Positions 43,452-55,579 of a stretch of DNA of 64,000 nucleotides are shown one piece after another. Numbering within the stretch: position 1 is the first letter of the stretch; each line of letters begins with the position of its first letter. The DNA lies in NCBI GenBank assembly GCA_021432635.1, contig MU270020.1, positions 203,149 to 267,148 on the forward strand. Direction: 5' to 3'. Position numbers and translations under genes: made by a program. The notes beneath the pieces were generated by a model that was not told the DNA's origin, made no database searches, and was given only the letters and a program-made list of their open reading frames with translations. Origin of the DNA: Thozetella sp. PMI_491 (lineage: Eukaryota; Ascomycota; Sordariomycetes; Chaetosphaeriales; Chaetosphaeriaceae).

Positions 43452-45575
43452 ATGAGCGGTCCTCCGCCACCGCCTCCGCCACCGCACGGGGAGAACCCCA
43501 AGACGACAGCAGGCGGCGGGCCAAACTTGCCGTCGGGCAAATACGACATCTTCATCATCCCGGAGCACTCAGCCGGCTCAGGTTTCCTGTACCTCCCCTC
43601 CCTGAAGCCACAATGGAACAGCTTCATTGCCGGCGTGGCCTGCACATTGGCAGTGGTGGTCATGGGGAACAGCTTGGCACCGGCTTTACGGGCATGGTGG
43701 GCAAGCTTCCAGGGGATCGGAAACATGGGCGTCTTCCTGCTGATGGTGGCCATCGGCCTGGGGGCCTGGTCCTTGGGTCGGCAAGGGGTGGACGGACCAG
43801 GCGGGTCAACCCCAGGCTCAGGACAAACCCCTAGAGGTGGTGGCTCGGACTGGAGCGCAGGCGGCGGCTTCGGAGGCGCCAACGGCAATGCCCAGCCGCC
43901 CCCGAACGCGGGACCGCCGCCGCATCAGCATGCGCCGCCGCCACCCCCACCACCACCACCACCGCAGCCGGAGACACCGCGACCTGAGCGGCCCCAGCCC
44001 TCGTGGCAGTCCGGGCAGACGAGAGCAGAGACTCCCAAGACGAGTGCCCCACCGAAGCCAGATCCTCCTAAAGCAGATACTCCAAAGGGCGCCTGGGAGA
44101 AGGCAAGAGAAGAGACGCGGCGTAGGGAAGAAGAACGCAAAGCCAAGGAAGCAGAGCAGAAGCGACGAGAGGAAGCAGCGCGCCGGCTTCGGGAGCTCCG
44201 CGAGAGGGAGGCTCGGGAGCGGGAGGCCCGGGAGAAAGATGCGCGGGAGCGCAAGGTGAGAGAGGAGGCCGAGGCCAGGGCGCGGAGAGAAAAGGAGGCG
44301 CAAGAGAAGGCGAGGTTAGAGAAGGAGGTCCGGGAGAAGCTGGAGAAGGAGCTGCAAGAGAAGAGCCTCAAGGAGGCTCGGGAAAAGCTGGAGAGGGAGA
44401 TGCACGAGAAGACGCTCCGGGAGGCCCGCGAGCGCGAGGCCCGGGAGCGGGAAGAGCGGCTGAAGAAGGAGCAGGAAGACAGCCGCAAGGGAAGTACGTA
44501 CGCCTACTCCGCGGTCGGCGAGAAGACGAACATGTGGCCGAACGGCAAGCCGCCTGCAGCGTCGTCTCAGCCGGCCCCCCCAGCAGTCGCCTCCAGGACG
44601 GCTCCCCCTCCCGCAGCGTCCAGTACTAAACCGCCACCGCAACCCACAGCCAAGACTTATGTAGATACCGAGGAAGACGCCTATTCCTTCCGCCCTTACG
44701 ACAAGCCCAAGAAGCCGCCGGTCCGGAAGAAGTCCGTATCGGACTTCTCCGAGACCTCTTGGGCCCCCTCGGCGTCCACCGCGCGGACGAGCCCCCCGCC
44801 CTCGGTCCGGAGCCCGTACACCACCAGCGATCCCCAAAAGATCGTCATCCGGGCGGTGTACGGCTTCCTGAACCAGTTCTCCAAGACGCCGGCCTCGCAG
44901 CTGGTGTCGGGCGTGGGTACCGTCACCGACGGCCTGATCCTGCGCATTACGAGTGCGGGGCTCTTCGTCGACGACGACGTCCGCGGGGTGGCGCAGCGCG
45001 AGTGGGACGTCAAGGCTTGGACCCTCAAGCTGATCGAGGTATGGTGCCCCACGCATGTATTGGCTTCTGCGTCTGCTTCTGCTCCCGGTGCGGCCCCTGC
45101 GAATCACCCGTTCTTCAAATCGATGCCCGGCATGGCGCGCAGCCGCGCCGCCGAGAGGAACGTCCCCAAGACGTTCACGGGCGACGACGCCGTCGCCTAC
45201 CTCGACGAGCTGGGCAGCGCCTGCGAGGGCGGCTGCCGCCTCGGTGCCGCCTCCAAATCCTCTGGTTCTTCTGCTGCGTCCTCCTCGTTTGCTTCTGCGC
45301 GCTCGTCTGCTGCTGCTTCTTCCGTCTCGGACAACTCTAACGCCACTGATAAGACCGGCGAGTGGACGGCCAAAGGCCTCCACCTCATGCGCGCCACCAT
45401 CCGGGACCAGGAAGGGAAGAGATACCTGTTTGTCATTGGGGAGGAGGAGAGTTGGAAGATCGCCAAGGGCCTGCAGACCCTGCGCGGCGGTACCCAGGTC
45501 CGCGCCCTAGGTGTCTCGAGCTTCAGCGCCATCGAGACGAAGAACATCCTGGAGACTCTTGGCTGGGGAGGTTAG
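43452..45575 (+). CDS. Proline-rich, coiled-coil membrane protein, unknown function (707 aa)
   Basis: I do not recognise a named family. A single open frame of 2124 nt begins MSGPPPPPPPPHGENPKTTA. A conserved-looking N-terminal part has KYDIFIIPEHSAGSGFLYLP and two hydrophobic segments, SFIAGVACTLAVVVMGNSLA (about 57-76) and GVFLLMVAIGLGAWSLG (about 92-108). Then come a Gly/Pro-rich linker with a ten-proline run, a strongly charged Arg/Glu coiled coil of about 160 residues (repeats of REREAREREAREKDARE type), and a Ser/Pro linker. The C-terminal 220 residues look globular: DPQKIVIRAVYGFLNQFSKT, GLILRITSAGLFVDDDVRGV, and after a low-complexity insert LHLMRATIRDQEGKRYLFVI. That last part has the strand pattern of a PH-like fold, an impression only. 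It is probably an organelle-anchored scaffold. Confidence 0.8.
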   Translation: MSGPPPPPPPPHGENPKTTAGGGPNLPSGKYDIFIIPEHSAGSGFLYLPSLKPQWNSFIAGVACTLAVVVMGNSLAPALRAWWASFQGIGNMGVFLLMVAIGLGAWSLGRQGVDGPGGSTPGSGQTPRGGGSDWSAGGGFGGANGNAQPPPNAGPPPHQHAPPPPPPPPPPQPETPRPERPQPSWQSGQTRAETPKTSAPPKPDPPKADTPKGAWEKAREETRRREEERKAKEAEQKRREEAARRLRELREREAREREAREKDARERKVREEAEARARREKEAQEKARLEKEVREKLEKELQEKSLKEAREKLEREMHEKTLREAREREAREREERLKKEQEDSRKGSTYAYSAVGEKTNMWPNGKPPAASSQPAPPAVASRTAPPPAASSTKPPPQPTAKTYVDTEEDAYSFRPYDKPKKPPVRKKSVSDFSETSWAPSASTARTSPPPSVRSPYTTSDPQKIVIRAVYGFLNQFSKTPASQLVSGVGTVTDGLILRITSAGLFVDDDVRGVAQREWDVKAWTLKLIEVWCPTHVLASASASAPGAAPANHPFFKSMPGMARSRAAERNVPKTFTGDDAVAYLDELGSACEGGCRLGAASKSSGSSAASSSFASARSSAAASSVSDNSNATDKTGEWTAKGLHLMRATIRDQEGKRYLFVIGEEESWKIAKGLQTLRGGTQVRALGVSSFSAIETKNILETLGWGG

Positions 45576-46563
45576 ACCGCCAAACGAATCCCCACCCCTT
45601 GTCATTCGTCAACAGAGCTCCCCCTTTCCGCCTTGTCCGCACCTCGATACTGGGTCGCCACCGCCGGGCGAGGCCCCAACTTCAGTTCAGTCAGTACATA
45701 CCTATTCACGCCCCCATCGTGTGGTCGATGTCCCCCCTCCCCCCTTTTCATTCCCCTATGATGCCGGTTGGAAGGACACGAGCAAAGCTATTCGACAAAA
45801 GCGCGGGGGAGATGGATGTTTATAGCACAAAAGTTGCGTCGGCATGGAGACGAGCGGTCTCCCTGGAATGGAGGAATAAATGGACCTGTATCTAGATTGC
45901 ATTTCTGAGACTCATGTCAACCCCCCTATACACCCCTCCGTAGCAGACGGACACGGCCGCTGTGCCACATCTACATTCCAGCGGCCCGCCCAGGTTGGGA
46001 AAAATACAGTCTTTAATCCCCAGAACTCGCCGTTCCCGTTTCCCCCGAAAGCGAAGATGTTGCCTTGTTTCTCATTTCCCCACAACTGTTCGCAGGCCCT
46101 GCCATAAGGGGTCTCATTGTTTTAGGCTTCGAGCAATCAGTGAGGTGGTTTTAGAACTAGAAGTCATAGGCCATAAAATCTATATAGTCGAAATTCAACC
46201 ACCCCCGTAGCCTTGTGCGCCTCCCCACAATACCAACAACCCACCCTGCCTTTTCTACGTGTGATCACTTCTCCTATGCCTCTTCCTCGCTAATATATCA
46301 ATACCCTTGAGGTCTGTTTCTGCCACATACGACCACAGCCACTGTAGAATTCGGGATCCCGTCCGCTCTCCCCTAGACAAGCCGGTGAGCGCCAGACTAG
46401 TAGCTGGGTCGGAGACGACCAGCGAAGCCCTGGTGTTGTATGTTTTTTTGTTCTTTTTGCCCTTTGTTTTTTATACCTCAGATTCCTTCGCTATAGAAGA
46501 CAAGGCGCCGTCCCCATGCCTGTAGACCAGTCGATTAGTCCTTACTACTCGAGGCGATAGAGC
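45576..46563. other. 3' UTR and convergent spacer
   Basis: About 1 kb between the 3' ends of the coiled-coil gene and the F-box pseudogene. T-rich patches near 46440-46470 may be terminator-associated. No gene recognised. Confidence 0.45.
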
Positions 46564-48194
46564 TTACCTAGGCAAGGCTCGTTTCAACACTTTCCAAGGC
46601 AGTTGCCAATCACCTTTACCGACACCACTTCCGGTCGTCAATGCGTCATCCTCCACGTCATATTCATCTTCGTAGCCCCCATAACCTCTTAGTGGCGTTG
46701 ATAATGATCTGTTACGGTGCTCAGTCTTGGCTGCATTTTTGCAAGCAAGGTCAGTATAAGTCATGAAAGTGAATCAGGTAGAGAATTGTGGCTCACGATC
46801 GGAGAGCTTCCATCTCCCACGTAATTGCGGTGCCCAAGGGTCGCCATCGCCCTCGACCGACAATGATTCGACCAGTCCTTCGAGTGCTTTTCGCACCTCC
46901 GGGCCGGCATAGGAGAAGCTCGCAAACTTTATATAACGACTACCCCGGATGTCGAATGCTGTTTTCCGAATAACCTCGCCTTCGACTTGCTGAAACACTT
47001 TGGAGAACCGAGTTTCTGTTAGGTTTCCACTGAGCGGAATGAGAGCTTCTATGAAGTCACGCCAGGGGCTGAGACGAGGCGCTTTTGTTTTTAGTCCAAT
47101 AGGTCGCCGGGAAGCATCTTCTAGACATATCTTCGAGAATGCTAACCCCTTTAATGTTGGTAGAATTTCACGGGTGGAGTTAAGAAGGCCTGCGAGGGGG
47201 GGGAGCAACAGGCCGCATATCTCGATACGTTGAAGCTCGGGCAGGGCAGTGAAGGGGAGACTCTTTGGATTATGCCTTGAAACGAGAAATTGGCCGGGCC
47301 ACCAAGCCACGAACGAAAGTGTCTTCCTTGGGAGTCAAAAGTGTTTAGGTCGAGGGGCAGAGACTGAAGTCGAGGCGTAAAGAGCAGGAACTCGCGAGGG
47401 TAGCGGATTGACTCTGCCACGGTCGGAGAGCCAAGGTTGACCCCGAGGTGTAGTTACCTCAGGTCGGCGAGCACGCGAGGCACACAGCTCTTCATGAAGG
47501 AAGGCAGCCAGAGGGCAGTCGAAGACAGCCCATGGGAATCCCCAATCTCCACCTCGATCCTCCTGGGGCGAGCAGCCGCTCGACCGAGGGCGTAGAGAAT
47601 GTTACGGAAGCAATGCTCTTTCTCCTCGCGATTACTATACCGTTCTTGGAGCCGATCTATGCCGGAGATGTCGATGCCGATCTGCCAGAGGAGCTTCGCC
47701 TTCCCCGGCATTCTCAAAGCCTTGGTAGGAGGCCGGAAGGAAGCCGGCGGGGCGAAGAACGACCCGAAGTCGCGCATCCCAACGACGTCAACGCCGAAGT
47801 TCCGGAAAGCCTCGGTCAGAAGCTCCCGGTCGTGGCTGGTTGATAGCAGCGCGTGCTGGTGCGAGGAAGCTGCGAGAAACCGGGACTCATCCACGACGCG
47901 GACGCTGCGCTCCGTGCTACTGAAGAGGGTGCCCAGCAGCTCGGAGCACACGACGACACGCTCTACATAGCCAGCAAGACACGGTGTGGAAAGGGCAACC
48001 AATGTCTGGAGGCTTATCTCTGTGCGAATTACCTGGATCTCTCGGAAATTGTCCCAGACAAAGATGCGCAGGAGAGCGGACTCAACATGACGACAGCTCG
48101 ACCACAAGGACTTATAATCCTCGAGTTCGAGATAGGATGCGACATTGACGAGTATTTCGGCAGGAATAACTGTTATGGCTATGGCCAGAGACAT
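46564..48194 (-). pseudogene. F-box protein gene broken by a stop codon and a frameshift
   Basis: The ATG at 48194 opens ITVIPAEILVNVASYLELED, a clear F-box (residues 8-50), followed by an LRR-like body. At 47456-47454 a TAA interrupts the frame, yet the same frame continues beyond it as LHLGVNLGSPTVAESIRYPR and LLFTPRLQSLPLDLNTFDSQ. Splicing at the GTAACT overlapping the stop would put the next exon in the wrong frame. Near 47260-47320 the coding potential then jumps to another frame (ALPELQRIEICGLLLPPLAG, WRDFIEALIPLSGN), which runs to 46799. A normal intron (about 46736-46798) joins a last exon (KTEHRNRSLSTPLRGYGGYE, ending LKRALPR). Two independent lesions indicate a recent pseudogene or, less likely, assembly errors. 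An in-frame CAA or GAA was probably the original codon. Confidence 0.65.
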
Positions 48195-49065
48195 TGTCGT
48201 TCCTGCATACTTACTGCTGCTCCACGGCGGCCTGGGAGCTTGGAGGTTGGACGGCTACGCCACAGCTCGGCAGTCAGTTATATAGCATGCTGCCAGGCGG
48301 CGTGCTTAGCGCAAGCCCACTCGCCGAGCCGAAGCGCATGCTTGCATCGGAGCTATCTAATTCATATGGAACAGCACACTCCTGTCTCCCTCGCGTGCGA
48401 GACAAAGCTGTGGCAATAATCGATAATGCCATTCAACACTTCTTATCGAGTAAGTTAGCTTCCACCTTCGGTTTTCGCTGTGCTGCACGCAACCTTACTA
48501 GCTCACAAGGATTAAGCAGTCAGGATATGCCAGCTTGCTCGCAAGCAGTTGCCCTTCCCTGGACTATTGAGGCTCGAGACCATTGCTACAGGTACGTCGT
48601 CTCGATGACGTCAAACAACCATCCTGAGGATGCTGGCAAAATCTCTCCGCTTCAGATCCTTTCACAGGATTGACTAAGTATACCCAACACAGATTTTAAG
48701 ACAACTCTCTAGTCTGAGCCTTTGATCCTGCACGAAGACGAAGATACTCATCCTAGATTGGCTACTTCCATGCCCACATTCTATTCGGACGAGCACCCTC
48801 TCTCTCCCACCACTGTGCCAGTAAGCGCACATCTGCCCAAGAACCATATAGACATGGAAGCCATGGATCAACTCCAATATAAAAAAGTCGGTATCATTCA
48901 CGATATAGAACGAGATAGTGTGCAGTCGCTCAAGAGGGTGGGAGCGAGATGCGTCTAAGATCACAAGGGGTATCACAAACAGGAGCTGGTAACAAACCCA
49001 GATTCAATACTAAGATCGTGTGATTAAGCCTCCCACCCCTCCTGATCCCACCATGGAATCGCTCT
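48195..49065. other. Intergenic, no gene recognised
   Basis: About 870 bp between the F-box pseudogene start and the 3' end of the sulfotransferase-like gene. A 78-residue frame at 48722-48958 lacks supporting motifs. Confidence 0.45.
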
Positions 49066-49989
49066 CTATCCTAGCCGAGCCCGAACAATCTCAAACCCCG
49101 TCCCAAGGAGCTCAGGCCCATACTTCCAGCCCGCCCAGAGCGAAGCCCCCAAAGCCGCCCACGCCAGGAGACCGCGAGTCACCAGGATCGCCTTGAGGAT
49201 CCTCACGTTCTTCGCCTCGTTGAGGTGCGGGAACGCCACCGGCTCCCTGGGCTTCTCCTTGCCCAGGAATTCGCACAGTGTGGGATAGCCCATCTCGGGC
49301 TGGAACTCGAGGACGGCGCGGCCGCGCTTCTTGGCCTCGGCCCGCACCCACTCGTTGTACTTGTGGTAAAGGGACTCGCCGCGGAACTTGGGCTCGCCGA
49401 AGCGGCGGAATTGCACCGCGTTCGCCGTCTGGTGCAGCTGGTAGTGCACGCGGTCCGTCTTCCAGAGGAGGCAGACGGCCCAATAGCTCCAGCTCTCGAA
49501 CCACTCGAGCGGGTTGCGGACGCTGTCGTCCCAGACCTTGGCGCTCTTGCGCTGGTTGAGGATGACGGCGGCGTCGGGATACCTGGCCGCTCCTGGTCAG
49601 CGAGAGGGCCGGGTTCCGGCGGGCTCTGGCATGTCCGCGGATCAAGCCTATCAAGCCAATGGAGGGATCACGTACATGTCCATCAGGTCATCGATAAACA
49701 TTATACCCGGAAAATCGCAAGTGGAGGCATATCCGTCGAAGAGGCGATACAATAGCTTATGCCTTCGCTCGCGGTTCTCCTCCTTCAGTGCCTGGATGAC
49801 CAGCGAGCCGATTTCCGTGTGGGGGAAGACGTGGGCCATGTGCATGCAAGGTCCCATCCCGAGGATGGGCGACTCGAGCGCAGCCTGCAGGGACGAGGTA
49901 GCGCATCGCGGAAGGCCGGCCCCGATCACCTGCATCTGGCGCTTGCTGGCGCCCTTGTCAACAACTCTGTCGTCGGTTAGGCCCCGCAT
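49066..49989 (-). CDS. Sulfotransferase-fold P-loop protein (Sulfotransfer_4 type)
   Basis: Fungal protein of the PAPS-dependent sulfotransferase superfamily, often automatically called a P-loop NTPase; substrate unknown. Exons 49989-49676 and 49582-49066 total 831 nt (276 residues). The nucleotide-binding loop is VIGAGLPRCATSSLQAALES near residue 22, followed by the conserved GPCMHMAHVF. The second exon reads YPDAAVILNQRKSAKVWDDS and NPLEWFESWSYWAVCLLW, family positions for PAPS contact. FPHLNEAKN is the usual C-terminal core segment. It then ends in a hydrophobic helix (AILVTRGLLAWAALGASLWA), suggesting a tail-anchored membrane enzyme, common for this family in fungi. The intron joins MDM to YPDAAV and is needed to maintain frame. 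Confidence 0.87.
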
Positions 49990-50776
49990 TGTTGCTTTCC
50001 GACGGTGGCAGCGGGGCAGGGCGTGTTAAGCACAGGTTAAGCAACGGCTGAGACGCTGCTCTCTGTCTTGGTATAGCCGCTTGGCTCTGATACTTGGCTT
50101 GGCGTGGCCTGATGCCAGGTAGGAGGCTCTTCTTTCTGAGCGGGAAGGGGCTGGAAATGGCTCTGACCTGCTTGGAACGACGAGAAATTACTTGGTTATG
50201 GCGGCTTTCGTGGCACATCGCCGAGGCAGTAGTAATGCCAGCGAGGGGGCTGCCACGAGATATATATATACACCTCGGCTGGCTTTTAAATAGACTCACC
50301 GTCAACATGTTGACAAGGCTAAAGCCTTGGATACTCTCTCGGGCGCCTAGCCCTTCTCAGTTCTAGATTGGCATGGTCCGCAGCTAATAGCCACCCAAGG
50401 CTCGCCGCCTAGCGACCCCTATTCTTCTAATACTCCAAGTTCAATCCGAAGTACCGCCTGGGGGCCCAGCGCAGCGGACGAGGCCCCACTGTTTAGTGGT
50501 AAAGCAGACTTAAAGGGAATAGTGTCGCCATGGATACGAATCTGAGTCAGCAGATGTTCAAGGGTGTAACTCCATCCGGACGACCTCGTTAGACGGACGA
50601 TCTTGGTTTCAACAGGGACAAAGAGCATATGGGGGTGAATGGCATTAATGGCATTAATGACTAGTCAAATATGTACTACATGAATGATTTTGTTCGTTAA
50701 CCGTCGTCTGGCCCCGAGGCCAGCTGCCTGCTGGGCTGCGTGTTTTATCCGTCATAGAAGATTGGTGCGACCAAGC
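49990..50776. other. Intergenic, no confident gene
   Basis: About 790 bp between the sulfotransferase-like start and the 3' end of the beta-glucosidase gene. A 69-residue minus-strand frame at 50419-50628 is clean but has no splice or motif support. Confidence 0.45.
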
Positions 50777-53700
50777 TCACGACAGCGGCGCCTGGAGGTC
50801 CAGCTTGCGGCTACTCCGGCCGACGTACACCGTCTTGGGGTAGTCGCTGATGACCCAGTCCTGGATCACCGGGTCCCAGTTGCTCAGATCGCGGCGCGTG
50901 ATCTGGGCGCGGAACTGGCTCGTCTGGCCAGCGTCGATACGGATGCGGTCGAAGTCGCGCAGCTGGACCTTGGGGTCGTCCGGCCCGCCAAGAGCCACAT
51001 ACAGCTGGGGCACCTCGTCGCCCACCACGGATCCCGTGTTCTTAATGTCGGCCGTGACTGTGTAGAGTACGTCGTACAGCTTGCGGTTGCCACCCGGCGA
51101 GTTCTTGCCCGCCGACCGGAGAAGCGGCTGCGCGGTGCCGTCGGTCGAGTGCGCCGGCGTGAACTTGTCGGACGTCAGGCCGTAGTCGGGGTCGCCTGAG
51201 GCCTCCTTGGCGTCGGTGGTGTTAAGGTAAGGATAGATGTACTGCCAGATGTGGCGGAACTCGTCCGAGGGGAAGAGGTAGTCGCTGAGGTCCGTCGAGA
51301 AGTTGCCGAGCACGGGCGCGGGGATAGTGGTACCGGTCGTAGCCGTGTACTCGCCCGCGTTGGACTTCTGGACCTGCAAGTTGCTGTACTCGAACGTGGT
51401 GTAGCTCAAGCCGTAGCCGAACTCGTAGATGACAGGCGTGTCGGCCTTGTCGAAGTGACGGTAGTCGATGAAGACGCCCTCGGAGAAGTCGATCTGCGGA
51501 GCATCCTCGCCGTTATTGGGATCGTAGAGGACATCGGTGCCGTAGCTCTCGCGCGTCGCTCCCCAAGTGAACGGGCTACGGCCGGCCGGGTTGACCTTGC
51601 CGTACAGGATATCAACGAGAGAGTTGCCAGACTCCTGGCCGGGAAGGCCGGCCCAGACGATGGCGGTGATGTTGTCGTGGTCGTACCAATCCGTGAGCAG
51701 GATGGGGCCGGTCGAGTGGATGACGACGATCGTGTTGTCGCAGTTGGCAGCCACCAGCTGGACAAGAGCGTCGCCGTTCTTCCAGGCTGTGAGGTTCAGG
51801 CGGTCGCCCTCGTTGCCATCGATGTTGATGTAACCCTCGCCAGAGTCGGCGTTGATAAAGACAATCGACGTCACGTTGGCCTGCGCGACCAGGGCCTTTG
51901 TCTGCGAGGCCTGGTTGTTGGCAAGAATACTCTGGTAGATGGTGCCGTCGCGCACGGCCTGGGCCTGCAGGGCAGAGTCCGGCGTAATGAGGTATGGGAA
52001 GCTGGCAGTGCCGGATCCCCAGCCCATGGCTAGTGTGCCGTCATCGCAGCCGCGGTCGCCGCAGCCGTTGGGGCCGGCAGGGTTGCTCCCGGCGTCCTCG
52101 CCAATGACAGCGAGGAACTTAGGCTTGTTAAGAGGCAGAGCGCCATTGTTCTTGAGGAGCACGGTTCCCTTCGACGCCGTCTCCCTGATGACGCTAGCAT
52201 GGTCGCCACGGACATCCACGTGCCAGTTGACCTGCTCATAGTCCTCGCTGACCGAGGCGTGGCGGTAGCCATAGGTGTCGAGCGTCCACGAGTCAAAGTT
52301 GATCGGAGGCTCGTTGAGAGTGAGTCCGACCTTGAAGTAGGCGGCCATGATGCGGAGCGCCATGTCGTCGAGCCGCCACTCGGGGACCGTGCCGTTGACG
52401 ACGGCAATCGTCAGGTTGGTTCCCCAGAAAGTCAGGCCGGTGTTGAAGACGGTATCGCCCGGCATGGTCATGTCCAGACCCGCCAAGGCTGACGAGACAC
52501 CCGAGTGCTGCGCCTGCCAATCGCTCATGACGAAACCCTGGAAGCCGAGCTCGTCCTTGAGGATGTTGTTCAGCATCTTGGAGTTCTGGCAGCCGTACGA
52601 GTTGTTGATCTGGTTGTAGCTGCACATGACGGAACCCACTCCGGCGCGGACGGCATCGGCGAAGGGCCAGAGGTAGAGCTCGTGCAGAGTCTTGTCGTCA
52701 ATGTTAGAGGACGAGCTCTCGGTGATGTTGTAGCCGTAGCCCTTGGCCTCTGGAGCCTGTCGGAAGTGCTCTTTCCAGATCTGTTAGCCTTATGACAAGA
52801 TTGGTGATAATCAAATGTGCGGCCTTACCCTGCTCGTTCAGGATGAAGTGCTTAGCGGTAGCGATGACACCAGCATCCTGGATGCCCTTGACTGTCTCAG
52901 CCATGCCATAGCCGGTGAGAACGGGGTCGGGGGAGAACCCCTCCCAGTTGCGCCCACCCTCGGGCTGGCGGCCTAGAGGTCCGGCGACAGGGCCAAGCTG
53001 GATGGTAACTCCCTTGCCCTTGTGCTCCTCGCCCATGGCCTTTCCGCGCCGGTAGAAGATCCCCTTGTCGAAGGTCGCAGCGGCCGTCACACCCGAAGGG
53101 AAGACAGATGCCCAGTCGGCGAAACGAACACCGGCGGGCGAGTCCTGCAGGCAGAGACTGCGGAGACCCAGGCGAGGGACGGAGCCGGTTTGCCCCACAC
53201 ATTGTTCACCTTCCCAGCTGTGGGGACACAGTCAGCTCTAATCAGTTTTACCGTGACTCCGGAGCCAATGGCCAGAGACAAAGGCGCGGCGGGACGGAGT
53301 TCTTTACCCAACACCGGTGGTCAAGTTGACCTTCTCGAGGAGCGTGAGCTGGGAGACAAAGGCCTTAGCCTTAGCGTATGCATCCTGCCAGCCATCGGCG
53401 TCCGGGTTCATCCATGGGCTTGGATAGAACGGGGGCGAGTGCGCGAGGTCGGCCCTGCGGTCGAGCTGGGGCGTGTTAGCCAGTGAACACCCAACCATTG
53501 ACAGCCATTGAACAGCGCTGCGGAGTCCCATGGTTGCCAAACGTGCCCAGGCGTGAGACTGGGTCAGATCGGTACAGCAAGGCTCTCTCGCCGAAGCTCA
53601 ATGCGCATAGCACGGCGTTGAAGATTGCGATTATCGATCTGGGCGTCCCAGAGCCAAGAAGCGGGGACCGTTTGCAAGACAACCAGATTTGGGAAACGCC

Positions 53701-53808
53701 ATCCGGCGAGGCACAATGCTTTATAAAACATACCTTGGGAGTTGCTCCTGCAGCTCCAAGCTCACCGCTGCCGAGCAGGGCAAGCACGGCGGCTGTCGAG
53801 TGTCTCAT
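50777..53808 (-). CDS. Secreted beta-glucosidase (GH3)
   Basis: Hydrolyses cellobiose and related beta-glucosides outside the cell. The ATG at 53808 encodes the signal peptide [21 protein letters not shown] first intron of about 260 nt leads to [20 protein letters not shown], then [13 protein letters not shown] joins to [20 protein letters not shown] after a further intron. The catalytic nucleophile Asp lies in [20 protein letters not shown]. Substrate-binding residues are near [20 protein letters not shown] and [20 protein letters not shown]. The large last exon (50777 to about 52780) carries the second alpha/beta domain and the fibronectin-III-like domain, ending [13 protein letters not shown]. 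The length of about 870 residues and three introns match fungal Bgl1-type enzymes. Many Asn-X-Ser/Thr sites fit secretion. All key parts are present. Confidence 0.95.
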
Positions 53809-54207
53809 GGCGTAGAGTGGTGGACCGAAAGCAGCCAGTCAGCAGCGGGGCCGGTAAGCTTTCTCAACTCGCACAACCTTAAACTGCGAGCAGCTGGAAG
53901 CAGAGAGACAGGTCGCAGAGGCAGTCGCGCCGGAAGGTTGAGGGACCGTGGCACAAGGCTCTGGGGCAGGCGTGCGACCCAGGAATATTTATGGCACCAG
54001 GACCACCGTCACAGCAGGGCAGGGAAGGAAGCTCGCCGATGGACGGACGTGATGCGTCCCAAGCTTGTCAAAGCTAGGATGAGGGCGCCTGAAGGGTGGG
54101 AAGGGTTGCAGCAGCTGCTCCGCATGCTACCTTGGCTTGCTTGGGTTCCCTAGAGGGGCATCATCGGGTCCGACTCGCCCGGGTCGAGGTCGAATAGGGA
54201 TCGCGGC

Positions 54208-54228
54208 GGGGGGGGGGGGGGGGGGGGG
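54208..54228 (+). repeat. Run of 21 G
   Basis: An uninterrupted poly-G tract about 400 bp upstream of the beta-glucosidase start. Its length may be imprecise in the assembly. Confidence 0.95.
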
Positions 54229-55555
54229 TGGAAAGGGTGGCTAGCTTGCTAGTGCTGTCATCAGAAGGAGCGTCTTTCTCATCTGCATGCGCCGATCTCC
54301 ATCACATTGGGAGGGAAACCTGGCCGGGCGGTGCTGGGGTTGAACGGACCTCACTCTACCAGAACCCTGTCTGGATAGCTCAGCATCGTATTCCCATGAT
54401 CTGATGCGGGGACTAAGAATGTGGAAGGGAATGAGCTCCGGGGAGGGGTATGAGAGCCTAAGCTGGGGGAAGGGGGGGGACAAAAAGCGACGGACCAAGC
54501 ATTGGGACGATGCATGGTCGCCTAAGCTAGAAAGAAAATAAAAAAGGGCCGAAGAGCCCAGGGCACGAAATCGATCCGTGGCCGGCGCGACACCATTCTT
54601 TTTTTTTCTCTCACCTTCCCTTGCCCTGGACAGCAGGACGCGTTCGTCGGCCAGGTAGCCGAGGGCCGCCAGGGAGGATCACGCAGCCACAAGCGTTGAG
54701 GTCATGACCTGCAGGGCCAAGGCCCCCGTCCGAACCTCTCCCGCGCGATGGAACCGTGGTCCCGTTGGAGTGGGGTGCCGGCACTTAAGCGCCTATTCGT
54801 CAGTGGCGGGGAACGGGACAAATGGGGAAGGGGCGAGCTTCTGTGTGGGGAAGCTGCTCCCTGACCGTTGGTGTGGGCGCTGATGTGGGCGGATGAGGCA
54901 CACGGTACTGTGCGACCCCAGGAACGGGCAGGAATCGGAAGGTGCCAAGGGTGCCAACCATTTGCCAGCTTCCGGAGCCAAGCAACCAAGCCAAGGTGAG
55001 CCAGTTGCCAGGGACTGTCGAATCCCTCCCGACCCTGGCTCTCCCCCGAGGCCTGCCCTCCATTCTCGAGCCGCTTCCTCCTGCATGCAAGTCTTTTGCT
55101 CTTTTTTTTTTTTTTTTCTTCTCTCTCGTCCTGAGAGACAAACGAGGAGACCCCTTCTCGAGGCATGTGGCGTAGGAATTGTCCCTCCTAAGACTTTTCA
55201 GACGTACCTAAAATTCGTAAATAGGGCGGCCGGCCGTTTCCGAAAAATCGGACTGTCCAAAGCATAGATCTTAGATCGCAAATGAGGCGTGCCGATCGAA
55301 ATCAAGCTTGACGAAGTCAATGCAAGAGCGTTCAGGGCCGGCAGAGCTCTGTCCTCGATTACTCGATCCAAGGACCATCCAGCAGTGTCCTCCCACACTA
55401 ATTACCCCAGCGCAGAGCGAGCCACGGTCCCCGGGCGTTCAGAAGGTCAAAAGACTGCGATGGTTAATTAACACCGGGCCAGCACCACGCTCCCGTGGTC
55501 CTCATGCGCGCGGACCTTCCATCCTGGGTCCCCCGGGTCTGCTGATGTCTTACAC

Positions 55556-55579
55556 TTTTTTTTTTTTTTTTTTTTTTTT
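55556..55579 (+). repeat. Run of 24 T
   Basis: An uninterrupted poly-T tract; a shorter one of 16 T is at 55102-55117. Such runs can exclude nucleosomes. No flanking element was found. Confidence 0.95.

Noticed and set aside
50419..50628. 69-codon minus-strand frame (MLFVPVETKIVRLTRSSG)
   Set aside because: Clean ATG frame but no homologous motif, splice signal or context; possible but not supportable.
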